Shown: positions 23,777 through 33,004, counted from the first letter of the stretch. The stretch: 64,000 bases of DNA from Mucilaginibacter gotjawali (GCF_002355435.1 NZ_AP017313.1:6200001-6264000); one strand, 5' to 3'. The notes: generated from the letters alone by a model not told the origin. Translations and numbers: made by a program.

Positions 23777-26074
23777 CTATCCCTTATGCTTCGGCCCCAT
23801 CACAAAAGTAATTTCGCCGCCATTCATAATATCTGAGTGGCTGATGAAATAACCGCTCAATACCTGGCCGTTTAATAATATCTTCTGTACATACACATTT
23901 TTATCGCTTTGGTTTTTTGTGTTGATGGTAAAGGTTTTGCCATTCTCCAAATTAAGCACTGCATGGTAAACTGACGGGCTGCCTGTAGCATATTGATCAG
24001 ATCCCGGTGCAACGGGATAAAACCCTAATGCGCTGAAAATATACCAGGCGCTCATTTGCCCGGTATCATCATTGCCGCCCAAACCGTCAGGCGTGTTTTT
24101 GTACATCTTTTTCAATATCATGCGGATCTTATCCTGGGTTTTCCAGGGCTTATCGGTCCAGTCGTACATGTAGGCGATCTGGTGCGAAGGCTCGTTGCCA
24201 TGCACATAGTTGCCAATGATGCCGTCTTTGGTAATATCTTCGGTCTCGGCGAAATACTTATCCGGCAGGTTATAACTAAACAGGCTGTCAACATAGGTTA
24301 CAAACCTTTTGTTACCGCCCATCGCTTTAATCAGCCCCGGCACGTCATGCGGTACATATAGGGTATAGTTCCATGCGTTACCCTCAATAAAACCCATACC
24401 TATAGTGGTAAACGGATCAAACTTAGTTGGGCGGAAAGTGCCGTCGGCCAGTTTGGGGTGCATAAAGCCGCTCTTCGGGTCAAATACATTTTTCCAGTTT
24501 TGCGACCTTTTGATAAACGTATCGTAATCAGCCGTGCGGTTCAGCTTTTTGGCGATTTGGGCGATACACCAATCATCATAAGCATATTCAAGGGTGGAGG
24601 ATACAGAATTGCCATCCTTTTCATCCGGGATATAACCCATATCGTTAAAATAACCTATGCCTTCATAATCGCGGTGATTGGCCGTGGTAATGGCCGCATC
24701 CAAAGCCTTGTTGGCGTCAAACGGCGCGTTGCCTTTGATAATGGCATCCGCCAGTACCGATACACTGTGGAAACCGCTCATGCACCAGTTTTCGTTGGCC
24801 GAATTGCTCCAGATCGGCAGCATGTGCTCCGGGCTCTGGTCGAAATGGGCCAGCATGCTTTGGGCTATATCCGCATTTCTTTTGGTTTCGATGATGTTGA
24901 ACAGCGGGTGCAATGCCCGGTGCGTATCCCAAAGGCTGAAGGTGGTATAATTGGTAAAGCCATCGGCATGATGGATGCCCTGGTCAAGCCCTTTATAGTT
25001 GCCATCAGCATCCATGTACACCGTAGGGTTAATCATGGCATGGTACATCGATGTATAAAAATTTTCCTTATCATCCTTGCTGCCTTCAATCACAATTTTA
25101 TGCAGCTCGGTTTCCCATTGCTGCTGCCCGTCGTTCTTCACCTTGTCAAAATCCCAGCCCGGGGCTTCGGTTTGCATGTTATTCAACGCACCCTCAATAC
25201 TCACCGGCGACAGGGCCATCTTGATCTTAATCTTTTCATCCTGGCTGGTTTTAAAATCAAACCAAACTTTTATTTGCCTGCCGGCAACATCAGGGAAGTT
25301 TTTTACCCCGTTAAATTTGCCCCAAAAGCCGCCGTAAACTTCGCGCTTGCTAAAGTTTTTATAGCCCATTTGGGTAAACGGCTTATTAAACGTCATGGCG
25401 AAATAAAGGGTGCGGGTACGCGCCCAGCCATTGGTAATGCGGTAACCGGCAACGGTACTGTCGTTTATCCGGCGCAGGTACACCCACAGGTTTTTATCCG
25501 GGTAATTGTAAATGCCCGCCATCAAATCCAGGATAATGTGCGCGTTATCCGATTTCGGGAACGTATATTGGTGAAAACCCACGCGGGTGGTAGTCGTCAT
25601 TTCGGCAATAATGCCGCTGGCATCCAGTTTCACCTTGTAATAATTGGCTGCGCTAACCTCGTTGTCATGCGAAAACGCCGAGCGGTAGCCGCTGCCCGGT
25701 TTATCTGCCGTGCCGGGGTTCAGTTTCAGCGGGCCAACAGTAGGCATCACCAAAAAATCACCCAGATCCGAGTGGCCCGTGCCGCTGAAATGCGTATGGC
25801 TAAAGCCCACTATGGTTTTATCATCGTACTGGTAACCGGCGCAGTATTTATACACATCGGGGTTGTAGTGGCCGTTAAGGTCGTAACTGGCCGTATCCGT
25901 TTCGGGGCTCAGCTGTACCATGCCAAAGGGCACGGTAGCGCCAGGGTACACATGCCCCATGCGCTGCGTGCCGATGATCGGCCTCACATATTGCACTAAA
26001 TTTTCGGAAGGTTGATTTTGTGCTGCCGCGATAGAAACAGCGGCGCTAAAAATAGCGGTCAGTATTTTCTTCAT
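23777..26074 (-). CDS. GH92 family alpha-mannosidase, secreted
   Basis: 765 residues. Signal peptide (1-18, KKILTAIFSAAVSIAAAQ). The GH92 hallmarks are the N-terminal beta domain with 'RPIIGTQRMGHVYPGATVPF' and 'GFSHTHFSGTGHSD', and the (alpha/alpha)6 domain with 'EGNAWNYTLYVPHD', 'HGNEPSHQIAYMYDW' and 'GNDDTGQMSAWYIFSALGFY'. GH92 enzymes are Ca2+-dependent exo-alpha-mannosidases acting on N-glycans or yeast mannan. It stands alone, without Sus genes. A long open frame on the other strand (about 24458-25999) is a codon-bias shadow. Confidence 0.95.
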   Translation of the reverse strand: MKKILTAIFSAAVSIAAAQNQPSENLVQYVRPIIGTQRMGHVYPGATVPFGMVQLSPETDTASYDLNGHYNPDVYKYCAGYQYDDKTIVGFSHTHFSGTGHSDLGDFLVMPTVGPLKLNPGTADKPGSGYRSAFSHDNEVSAANYYKVKLDASGIIAEMTTTTRVGFHQYTFPKSDNAHIILDLMAGIYNYPDKNLWVYLRRINDSTVAGYRITNGWARTRTLYFAMTFNKPFTQMGYKNFSKREVYGGFWGKFNGVKNFPDVAGRQIKVWFDFKTSQDEKIKIKMALSPVSIEGALNNMQTEAPGWDFDKVKNDGQQQWETELHKIVIEGSKDDKENFYTSMYHAMINPTVYMDADGNYKGLDQGIHHADGFTNYTTFSLWDTHRALHPLFNIIETKRNADIAQSMLAHFDQSPEHMLPIWSNSANENWCMSGFHSVSVLADAIIKGNAPFDANKALDAAITTANHRDYEGIGYFNDMGYIPDEKDGNSVSSTLEYAYDDWCIAQIAKKLNRTADYDTFIKRSQNWKNVFDPKSGFMHPKLADGTFRPTKFDPFTTIGMGFIEGNAWNYTLYVPHDVPGLIKAMGGNKRFVTYVDSLFSYNLPDKYFAETEDITKDGIIGNYVHGNEPSHQIAYMYDWTDKPWKTQDKIRMILKKMYKNTPDGLGGNDDTGQMSAWYIFSALGFYPVAPGSDQYATGSPSVYHAVLNLENGKTFTINTKNQSDKNVYVQKILLNGQVLSGYFISHSDIMNGGEITFVMGPKHKG

Positions 26075-26095
26075 TTTTGGTCAATTACTAAAGCC

Positions 26096-26103
26096 CAAAG
26101 ATA
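26096..26103 (-). promoter_or_regulatory. TATCTTTG -7 box for the GH92 gene
   Basis: On the minus strand TATCTTTG ends 21 nt before the ATG at 26074, giving a short leader. Confidence 0.45.
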
Positions 26104-26167
26104 ATGGCATTTACGAATTACGAATTACGATTTTAGATTTGTTACATGCGCCAATCGTAAATTTCTT

Positions 26168-26216
26168 CCCGTCCGTCCGGTTTTGGATAACGGGTGATGC
26201 GGATGGATGCGGACGG
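26168..26216. repeat. 48-bp repeat, copy R1
   Basis: Begins CCCGTCCGTCCGGTTTTGG and ends GGATGGATGCGGACGG; the ends (CCGTCCG/CGGACGG) are inverted. One of five copies in 2.3 kb. Confidence 0.8.
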
Positions 26217-26390
26217 AAAACTCACCCAGCCGTCATCCCGATCCATATCGGGATCTCACACGCTAAGCCGCGCGATAAGTGACCAGGTGCTGAGCCGACT
26301 GTTTGGTGGTGCACCTGTCAATCGCTTACCTGTCAGCGGGCTACCCAACGCACTATGCTTCGAGAGCCTCAGCATGACACCCCTTTTTTG
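26217..26390. repeat. Long dispersed repeat, copy 1
   Basis: Contains TCATCCCGATCCATATCGGGA (a near palindrome), 'GGTGGTGCACCTGTCAATCG' and 'ATGCTTCGAGAGCCTCAGCA'. A second copy at 27428-27590 is nearly identical but lacks about 25 bp in the middle. Confidence 0.75.
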
Positions 26391-26438
26391 TCGTTCGTTC
26401 GGTTTTGGATAGCGGGTGATGCGGATAGGGGCGGACGG
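26391..26438. repeat. 48-bp repeat, copy R2 (more diverged)
   Basis: TCGTTCGTTCGGTTTTGGAT ... GGGGCGGACGGGA. Same unit as R1 with several substitutions. Confidence 0.75.
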
Positions 26439-26482
26439 GATGCGTCATTAAGTCATTGGGTCATTGGTTGGGTGGTTATTTT

Positions 26483-26588
26483 GTCTGAACTCGAATTTTT
26501 GGAATTAGCAGAATTTTTAGAATTACATCTTAACAATTCTGTTTAACAATTCTGTCAATTCTTTAATTCTATAAATTCCGGTTCAGAC
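26483..26588. repeat. Inverted word repeat GTCTGAAC...GTTCAGAC
   Basis: Starts GTCTGAACTCGAATTTTTGG and ends AATTCCGGTTCAGAC, with GAATT words in both arms in opposite orientation. Belongs to the word-repeat class seen throughout the window. Confidence 0.7.
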
Positions 26589-26594
26589 TTTTAT

Positions 26595-26641
26595 CCCGTC
26601 CGTCGGGTTTTGGATAGCGGGTGATGCGGATGGATGCGGAC
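26595..26641. repeat. 48-bp repeat, copy R3
   Basis: CCCGTCCGTCGGGTTTTGGA ... GGATGGATGCGGAC, 38 bp upstream of the first paralogous membrane gene. Confidence 0.8.
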
Positions 26642-26679
26642 AAATTGCAAAACACGTTTTATGGTATTTTTGCTTAAAT

Positions 26680-27366
26680 TTGAAATGCCGTAACCGAACC
26701 AAACCTGGATACAATGAAAAATTTGACATCATTTTTTTATCTATCGCAATCGCATTCATCGTTCTGTGGATATACCTTGATGATGTCGTAGAATTGCGGA
26801 GTTTGAATTGGTTGATCGTTAAATACAGTTGCATTTTTCTGTTAACTATCACTCCAATTGTCTATCGGATTATAGTAGAAAAGTATTCTATTATAGGCAT
26901 TTTGATTGGAGTTCTCTACTTCGGTGTCATGCTGCTTAACGGCTGGCAGATGGCTAAGCGAGACATCGACAAATACAAAAACAGTATTTGCCAGGATAAA
27001 TTTGGCATGACGTTTAACGCCCGAAGGCTAACCAGGGGCATTCCGGTGATACCCGCAGGGTGGCATAACACCTCTTCTTATGGCTTTTTCGAAGCTGATT
27101 GGAAACCTAAAAACAAAGTAACTGGACATGGGGAGAAGCTAATTTTTTTTACTAACGACTATGGCGTTGAATTCGAGCGTGACGATTATACAATTAACCC
27201 AAAGCAAGGGGTTCCAACGGCTATTTCTATCCTAACCAAATTTGCAAAAGGAAAGGGTAAGGACACCATTTCCTTTCTCTATTCATTAGGCGACAGTACG
27301 CACGCTATCACGCGCCAACAAGCAGACAGTATATTTTCTGCAGGAAAAATAGCGAAGGATTATTGA
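26680..27366 (+). CDS. Unknown membrane-anchored protein A (paralogue of 27722-28387)
   Basis: 228 residues from a TTG start; no in-frame ATG precedes the first hydrophobic segment, and a TATTTTTG box at 26665-26672 ends 7 nt upstream. Three hydrophobic segments (about 16-32, 44-62, 70-85) are followed by a soluble domain with 'CQDKFGMTFNARR', 'RGIPVIPAGW' and a C-terminal RQQADSIFSAGKIAKDY. Protein B shares the layout and many of these motifs. Not recognised as a known family. Lower GC than the neighbouring housekeeping genes and flanked by repeats, so accessory. Confidence 0.7.
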   Translation: MKCRNRTKPGYNEKFDIIFLSIAIAFIVLWIYLDDVVELRSLNWLIVKYSCIFLLTITPIVYRIIVEKYSIIGILIGVLYFGVMLLNGWQMAKRDIDKYKNSICQDKFGMTFNARRLTRGIPVIPAGWHNTSSYGFFEADWKPKNKVTGHGEKLIFFTNDYGVEFERDDYTINPKQGVPTAISILTKFAKGKGKDTISFLYSLGDSTHAITRQQADSIFSAGKIAKDY

Positions 27367-27377
27367 TAGCGTATCCT

Positions 27378-27424
27378 CCCGTCCGTCCGGTTTTGGATAG
27401 CGGGTGATGCGGATGGATGCGGAC
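27378..27424. repeat. 48-bp repeat, copy R4
   Basis: Nearly identical to R1. Starts 11 bp after the stop of gene A, in a context (AGCGTATC) that recurs after gene B before R5. Confidence 0.8.
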
Positions 27425-27427
27425 AAA

Positions 27428-27590
27428 AAACTCACCCAACTGTCATCCCGATGCATATCGGGATCTCACACGCTGAGCCGCCCGTTTGGTGGTGCACCTG
27501 TCAATCGCTTACCTGTCAGCGGACTACCCAACGCACTATGCTTCGAGAGCCTCAGCATGACACCCTTTTTTTGTCGTTCGTTCTGTTTGG
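27428..27590. repeat. Long dispersed repeat, copy 2
   Basis: Near-identical to 26217-26390, including the palindrome TCCCGATGCATATCGGGA and the CTTCGAGAGCCTCAGCATGA segment, with a central deletion of about 25 bp. Confidence 0.75.
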
Positions 27591-27721
27591 GGTATTTGTG
27601 ATGAGTGAAATTGGGCAGAACAAACATTTCGTTATTTCGGGCAAGCGACATATTTACCCGGGCGGGTGGTTTAGTCCCTGTGATTGTACATTAATATTTT
27701 ATTTCCTAAATTTGAAATGAT

Positions 27722-28387
27722 ATGACCCCGATTCCACCTAAATCGTTTAAAAAATTCCGCGCACTTTCTGTCTTCGTTATGTCAATACTATTGATTACCG
27801 CGGCTTACCTTGATTTCTTTTGTGGTACTGTAAACATCTACACCATCGTCATAAAGCAATCTTGTTTATTACTCGTATACATTAGTCCAATAGTTTATTA
27901 TATGATTACAAAGGACAAACAGCAACGGTGGTGGGCAGTTTTTGGATGTATCTGGGTGGTTACAATTAGCCTAAGGACAAAAAATGAAATTCATGATTAT
28001 AACGAAACGGTTTGCAAGGCTAAATTTGGCAAAACGTTTAACCAGCAGCGGCGCAATCGGGGGATAGCCGTGATTCCGCAGGATTGGCAGATAACGTCAA
28101 GCCTGGGTAGCGAAATAGACTGGAAGGGAAAAGATCAAATCATTGGCCATACCGATAAATCAGTTTATATCGACTCTGCCTGTGAAGATGCTTTTGAGCG
28201 CGATAATTATGAGCTGAAACCCATCAGGGGCATTTCAAGGTGGATTTCCATTGGCAGGGTGGTCACCAAAGGAAAAGGAGCCGACACTGATTCCTATGCG
28301 TTTGAGTTCGGAGCTAACAGCCGCAACATCACCCGCCAACAAGCCGACAGCATATTGGCCTCGGAAAAAATAACGAAGGATTACTGA
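27722..28387 (+). CDS. Unknown membrane-anchored protein B (paralogue of 26680-27366)
   Basis: 221 residues, ATG start. Hydrophobic segments at about 14-32, 41-60 and 68-82, then a soluble domain with 'CKAKFGKTFNQQRRNRGIAVIP' and a C-terminal ITRQQADSILASEKITKDY. The paralogue A has matching motifs but the two differ at many positions, so the duplication is old. The soluble domain is probably on the far side of the membrane or cytoplasmic; topology is not certain. Function unknown. Confidence 0.7.
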   Translation: MTPIPPKSFKKFRALSVFVMSILLITAAYLDFFCGTVNIYTIVIKQSCLLLVYISPIVYYMITKDKQQRWWAVFGCIWVVTISLRTKNEIHDYNETVCKAKFGKTFNQQRRNRGIAVIPQDWQITSSLGSEIDWKGKDQIIGHTDKSVYIDSACEDAFERDNYELKPIRGISRWISIGRVVTKGKGADTDSYAFEFGANSRNITRQQADSILASEKITKDY

Positions 28388-28399
28388 AAGCGTATCTCT

Positions 28400-28447
28400 C
28401 CGTCCGTCCGGTTTTGGATAGCGGGTGATGCGGATGGATGCGGACGG
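28400..28447. repeat. 48-bp repeat, copy R5
   Basis: CCGTCCGTCCGGTTTTGG ... GGATGCGGACGGG, 12 bp after the stop of gene B. An inverted fragment (CAAAACCGGACGGAC) lies at 28621-28635. Confidence 0.8.
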
Positions 28448-28600
28448 GATACGTCATTAGGTCATGGTCGAAATGACAAAGGTTGTTATGGAGTATTTAC
28501 CAGGTTTTTGTGAACCATTTTAACCACCCAAGCAATGACGCAATGACGCGCAGCAAACCTGCCGGCCGGCAGGTGACCCAATGACATTTGTGTCTGGATG
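28448..28600. repeat. GTCATTGGGTCATT word repeats and partial copies
   Basis: GTCATTAGGTCAT words, then reverse-complement words (CAATGACGCAATGACGC, GACCCAATGACA) around 28540-28585 and a GCCGGCCGGC palindrome. Fills the gap before the convergent patatin-like gene. Confidence 0.5.
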
Positions 28601-28677
28601 CAGGTTTACCTGTCGCAACTCAAAACCGGACGGACAGCAAAAAGCAGGCCGTTGGCAATACCCGTTGGCGCTATCAT

Positions 28678-31600
28678 CTAAATACTCAGGTAACCTAGTT
28701 TGCGGTAGCTCTCAAATTGTTCTTCTGTAAAAAACTGGTCGCTGGTAGGTTGCTGGGGGAATAAATTATTTTTTTGGTGATATTCCAATACGTCTGTAGT
28801 TTCAGTACCAACCAGGCCGGCTTTTATATAGGTGATTTTGCCTGATGGATGGCCTGTTTTATCCCCCGGGTAAAATATCGTTCCGTCGGTAATGGCATGC
28901 GCCGAGTTAAAGCCGAGTGCGTTTTTAGTACTGATCTGGCTGGTATTGATCACAATCTCGGCCCCAAAGTCAATCCGGCACCTCCTGATGGCGTTTGCAA
29001 GGCCTTCAAAGCTGTTACCGGGGTCTTCTTCCGCGTCTACCAGCATAATACTGCTGCAGCGCCGCCTTACCAGTTCATATAAGCCCATGTTATCAAAATG
29101 GCCGCCATCCGAAAGGCACACAAACCGGGAATCAATATCAGAATTACCGATCAGGTCGCTGATCAGGTATGCTACGCCCGAAGTAGGGTCGGAGTATTTA
29201 TAGGTGCTCCTCCTGGGGTTGCCCATCCACCAGCCCAGCCTTACGTTAAACATAGTGAGCAAAAAAGCCGTAGCGGGCGCTGAATGATAACCCATATTGG
29301 GGCTTACCGCCGCGCCCGAAATAGCCATGGCCGTACCTATCATAGGCCCTTTTTCGTAAGCGTAAACAGCGGTAGGCCTGTAACCATATTCGTAAACCTT
29401 ATTTTTGGCATAAGCGGCAGAACGGGTAGGGCTGAAATCGAACCCTGAATACAATGGCGAGAATATAAACGACTCCGCTTTGCGGTCTTGCCGGTCAAGT
29501 TCGGATACGACGGTGGCGTTAAGCGTGGAATTAATAATAGGGTAGGGCCCTATGTAATCGCCGTCGCCGCTTGTATTGATGAAGGTGGATAATTTTATAT
29601 CGTCATTTTTATCAAACCCGGTAAAGTTATTGGCTGTTTTGTCGCGGTCGGTTCGTTTTCGTGTTGCGCCCAGGTAGGCCCTTACCAGCCTGTTACGGTA
29701 AAAATGGTGCAGCGAAAACTCGTTTACCCCAACACGCCAGCTAAATAAATAGGTAATGGCCGCAAGCGCTATCGTCAGCCTGAAATATTTGTTGCCGGCA
29801 GGGATCCAGTGGATGAACCTGGGCAGCAGGTGCGCAAGACCACGAAACGCATTTGCACCAATAATTATAAAGCCGATCATAAAAATATAAGGCGCCACAC
29901 GTACAAAAATATCCTTTACCGCCGCCGTGTTGGTATCGGGTTTGCCCGGGTTTTCTTTTGATTGATAGGCCATTTTTACTGCTGACCCTACAAGGCCGGC
30001 CCAGCTAACGCCTAAAACCGTTTTGATATCAAACCCGTTAAATTGCTTGCAGAATAACTTAAATTCATCAGGCAGCTCACGGGCGCTATAGGTAACCAAA
30101 ATCCACATCAGCATGGTGCGGTGTGTAATGGCGCCCATCCGGCCCCACCACTCGCGGCGCTCATCCGGAAACAATTTTCCCATCAATGCCATACGGATAA
30201 CCACGCAGGTGCTGATGCACTCGAGCACCAATGGCGGCCCTAAAATAAATACCCAGTCCTTTTTAAGGTAATCAAATAACAGCCAAACCCCTGCAAGCAT
30301 CAGCCAGGCCGCCCCTGCGGCGATAGCCGATGAAAGGATGATTGCTGCATCAACCAGCTTTTTTTCGAGTGGTTTTTGTGCGCATACGCGGTATAACCCT
30401 ATATAAGCTATTGATACCATAGCAACAAAGCCCGTTACCGCCGCCGGCCACAGCAGCCCCAGCCTGTTTGAAAATACGATTGGGAAAGGTTGCGGATATA
30501 GCCAGGAACTAACCACGTAGGTAACTAAAACGGTCCAAATGATTAAAAAAATGATTAACAACCGGTTGCGGCCGAAGCTGAACAGGTTACGCTCGTCATG
30601 TGCGGAATCATAGGTTTTCATGCCCGCACCTACAAACCATACCGCAGGCACAAATATCAGCACGCTCCATTTGGCAACCACTTTCCAGTCGTACGAGTTT
30701 GGTATTTTGGTGAAATAGTTCCAGGTAAAAGCCAGGTCGGTAACCACTGAAAGGGCGGTGCATAACAGCAGTAGCAGGAGCACCTGGTTGATCAATGTAT
30801 TACGCAGCCAGGTAATCCCCATGGTCCATGAATCGGCCGACATAACACTTGCATCCGGCGCCAGGTAATTGCTAAACATGCGCAGCCAGCGGATGGGCCG
30901 CACCTCCTCGCCCAGCGGATCGGCTGATTTTTTTTCATTCAAACGGTCTGCCACTTTTGATACGGAACCGCTGCGCTTTATCCAGCAGGCAAGCCAGGTG
31001 CCGATGTAGCCGCCGCCTGATACCGTAGAAAGATAATCAAAGCGGGGCAGCTTACCATCTTCGGCCAGTTTTTGCAATACGCCCAGGCTAAACGTTGCCG
31101 ACCGGATGCCGCCACCCGATAAGGCCAGGCCGTGAAGATCCATTTTTGCCGCCCGCTTTAATGGGTCCTCTATATGGGGTGCTTCCGGTATATCGGTTAC
31201 CAGCCTTTCTTCAAATGCGCCCGGATCATCTTCCATGCGGTCAATCCGGCTCCGGCAAATCTCATTAAGTTCGTCGTTAAAAAGGCTCTCAAAAGGCAGG
31301 GGCACCTTCTCCATATTAAGCTGCTTCAATAAAGCGGTATCATCTTTCAATAATATTTTTGCGAATTCACTGCGCTTAACCTCGTTGCCGTCGTAAACCC
31401 TGTCCCACCATTTGCTGTAGGCCTTATAGTCAGATGGGGTAAGTAAACCATCTGTTTCTTTTATTTCCCAGGTTTGAAAAAGGCGTTGTTCAGCCTGGCT
31501 AAGGTCTTTACCGCCCAGCGATAAAATAATCTGAACCGGCATATAATGCATTGCCTGTGCCAGTGTCAGCCGTGCCGATGGGTCGTCAAAAAGGATTTCC

Positions 31601-31986
31601 CTTACTATATTGCGCCACTGGTAGGGCGTACAATATAAGGTGCCGTTTTTAGCTAAACCCGCTTTTACATTGGCCTTATCCCGCACGGCATCGTGTTTAT
31701 GATTAGCCTGCAGCCATTGCAGCAGATCGCCGGCAAGTTCCAGGAAACAACGCTTAAAGGTATCTGTATGCTCAATCCCGATGCTGCACCAAAGCACGTC
31801 CTGGATGCTTTTTGCAACAGATTCAGGGCACTCGTTTTCAATAACTAATACCTTTTGATTAAGCTGCCACAGGTAAAGGTCCTGCGCAGATTTCCGTTCA
31901 TCTACGCTCAGCTCTTTTTTACAGATGTTTTGAATAATGCCGATGTTGGCAACAGCCTGGGCGGTAAGGTCGGTTACAATATCCAT
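28678..31986 (-). CDS. Patatin-like phospholipase with internal polytopic membrane domain
   Basis: 1102 residues. An N-terminal region of about 280 residues of unknown fold precedes the patatin oxyanion motif GLALSGGGIRSATFSLGVL (287-305) and nucleophile Ser323 in STVSGGGYIG. About eight hydrophobic segments (roughly 395-810) then intervene before the catalytic Asp960 in SDGGHFDNMGLYELVRR. Ser-Asp dyad plus membrane spans suggests a lipid acyl hydrolase working at the inner membrane. The first Gly of the usual G-x-S-x-G is Thr (T-V-S-G-G). Single gene, convergent with the repeat patch. Confidence 0.85.
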   Translation of the reverse strand: MDIVTDLTAQAVANIGIIQNICKKELSVDERKSAQDLYLWQLNQKVLVIENECPESVAKSIQDVLWCSIGIEHTDTFKRCFLELAGDLLQWLQANHKHDAVRDKANVKAGLAKNGTLYCTPYQWRNIVREILFDDPSARLTLAQAMHYMPVQIILSLGGKDLSQAEQRLFQTWEIKETDGLLTPSDYKAYSKWWDRVYDGNEVKRSEFAKILLKDDTALLKQLNMEKVPLPFESLFNDELNEICRSRIDRMEDDPGAFEERLVTDIPEAPHIEDPLKRAAKMDLHGLALSGGGIRSATFSLGVLQKLAEDGKLPRFDYLSTVSGGGYIGTWLACWIKRSGSVSKVADRLNEKKSADPLGEEVRPIRWLRMFSNYLAPDASVMSADSWTMGITWLRNTLINQVLLLLLLCTALSVVTDLAFTWNYFTKIPNSYDWKVVAKWSVLIFVPAVWFVGAGMKTYDSAHDERNLFSFGRNRLLIIFLIIWTVLVTYVVSSWLYPQPFPIVFSNRLGLLWPAAVTGFVAMVSIAYIGLYRVCAQKPLEKKLVDAAIILSSAIAAGAAWLMLAGVWLLFDYLKKDWVFILGPPLVLECISTCVVIRMALMGKLFPDERREWWGRMGAITHRTMLMWILVTYSARELPDEFKLFCKQFNGFDIKTVLGVSWAGLVGSAVKMAYQSKENPGKPDTNTAAVKDIFVRVAPYIFMIGFIIIGANAFRGLAHLLPRFIHWIPAGNKYFRLTIALAAITYLFSWRVGVNEFSLHHFYRNRLVRAYLGATRKRTDRDKTANNFTGFDKNDDIKLSTFINTSGDGDYIGPYPIINSTLNATVVSELDRQDRKAESFIFSPLYSGFDFSPTRSAAYAKNKVYEYGYRPTAVYAYEKGPMIGTAMAISGAAVSPNMGYHSAPATAFLLTMFNVRLGWWMGNPRRSTYKYSDPTSGVAYLISDLIGNSDIDSRFVCLSDGGHFDNMGLYELVRRRCSSIMLVDAEEDPGNSFEGLANAIRRCRIDFGAEIVINTSQISTKNALGFNSAHAITDGTIFYPGDKTGHPSGKITYIKAGLVGTETTDVLEYHQKNNLFPQQPTSDQFFTEEQFESYRKLGYLSI

Positions 31987-32404
31987 GGTTTAAGGGATGA
32001 TGTGAATAAAAAATGTTGCACGAGCAACAAATTGGTCCGGTTTTATTTGTTAAGATAAAGTTAACATATAATTAAACAAAATCAACAGGTGTTTTTACGG
32101 TAAATACTTGGTGGAAAACACGTTAGGTGCCGCGTGTTACCCGCAAAACCGCAGCAGGCAGATCATGGTATACAGCAGGCGCCAAGTTTAACAGTAATGC
32201 TCAAATCAGCCAGGCCCTGGCTGCAATAAACCGTTCCCCAACATTGACCGCCGTCATTTTTCATTCCATTCCTTTTCACTACATTTACAAAAACCAAAGC
32301 TATTGCCATAATGGCATAACAAATAAGCAATTGTAACAACGGTATGTGTTTTGTACTCTAAATTGTAAATTCACAGGAATTAAAATCAAACAGAAAAAAA
32401 AATC
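31987..32404. other. 418-bp intergenic region between divergent genes
   Basis: Separates the minus-strand patatin gene from lemA (+) and must hold both promoters. Small hairpins are visible (GTTGCACGAGCAAC at 32015-32028; AACACG...CGTGTT near 32118-32139). A 69-codon frame at 32127-32336 lacks protein-like composition and is not called. Confidence 0.5.
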
Positions 32405-33004
32405 ATGAAAGGTTTATTTATAGCAATTGGTGTCGTTGTCGGCATTATTATTATCTGGGGCCTGATATGGCTTTATGGTCAGAGTTTAAACAATGGCATT
32501 GTTGCCAAGGATGAGGCTGTAAAAGCTAAATGGGGTGCCGTACAATCGCAATACCAGCGCCGCAGCGACCTGATCCCAAATCTGGTGGCTACCGTTAAAG
32601 GTGTGGCCAATTTTGAGAAAAGCACTTTGGTTGAAGTTACCGATGCGCGTGCACGTGCCACTTCTATCCAGGTTGACCCGACCAAACTTAACCCCGAAAC
32701 TATTCAGAAATACCAGGCTGCACAGGGCCAGTTAAGCACTGCTTTGGGCCGTTTGCTGGTGGCTTCAGAAAGGTACCCCGACCTGAAGGCCAACCAAAAC
32801 TTCAGCGACCTGCAGGCCGAACTGGAAGGTACCGAAAACCGGATCTCCGTAGCCCGTATGGATTTTAACAGCGCCGTACAGGATTATAATACCACGATCC
32901 GCTCGTTCCCGTACAGCATAGTTGCAGGGTCGCACGGGTACACCGTAAAAGGCAGCTTTGCAGCCGAAGCAGGGGCACAAAATGCGCCGAAAGTGCAATT
33001 TTAA
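32405..33004 (+). CDS. lemA: LemA family protein
   Basis: 199 residues. One N-terminal transmembrane segment (about 4-25), a short Asn/Gly linker, then the helical LemA domain: 'YQRRSDLIPNLVATVKG' and 'LLVASERYPDLKANQNFSDLQAELEGTENRI' are signatures. Function unclear; often encoded with TPM-domain proteins, as here (33143 and 33588). Confidence 0.95.
   Translation: MKGLFIAIGVVVGIIIIWGLIWLYGQSLNNGIVAKDEAVKAKWGAVQSQYQRRSDLIPNLVATVKGVANFEKSTLVEVTDARARATSIQVDPTKLNPETIQKYQAAQGQLSTALGRLLVASERYPDLKANQNFSDLQAELEGTENRISVARMDFNSAVQDYNTTIRSFPYSIVAGSHGYTVKGSFAAEAGAQNAPKVQF

Larger units (their letters stand above)
26075..26679. other. 605-bp repeat-rich gap
   Basis: No gene. Beyond the GH92 promoter it holds GAATTACGAATTACG words (26112-26150), three copies of the ~48-bp repeat (26168, 26391, 26595), a longer dispersed repeat (26217-26390), GTCATTGGGTCATTGG words (26442-26470) and an inverted word repeat (26483-26588). 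Frames here are repeat artefacts. Confidence 0.75.
27367..27721. other. 355-bp gap made of repeats
   Basis: Holds copy R4 and the second long repeat; the last ~130 bp before the next gene is AT-rich, with no recognisable element. No gene. Confidence 0.75.

Noticed and set aside
24458..25999. 513-codon open frame on the plus strand inside the GH92 gene
   Set aside because: It lies wholly antisense to a full-length GH92 enzyme with all family motifs; long antisense frames arise from its codon bias.
26194..26546. Short frames in the repeat patch (also 27404-27720)
   Set aside because: They are translations of the dispersed repeats in different frames and are shared only because the DNA repeats are shared.
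26168..28447. Gene-repeat-gene-repeat layout as an integron cassette array
   Set aside because: The 48-bp repeats lack recognisable attC core sites (GTTRRRY/RYYYAAC) and no integrase is nearby.
26168..28447. Repeats as a CRISPR array
   Set aside because: Spacing is irregular and spacers would include whole genes; no cas genes are present.
32127..32336. 69-codon frame between the patatin gene and lemA
   Set aside because: No protein-like composition and no supporting start context; probably chance.
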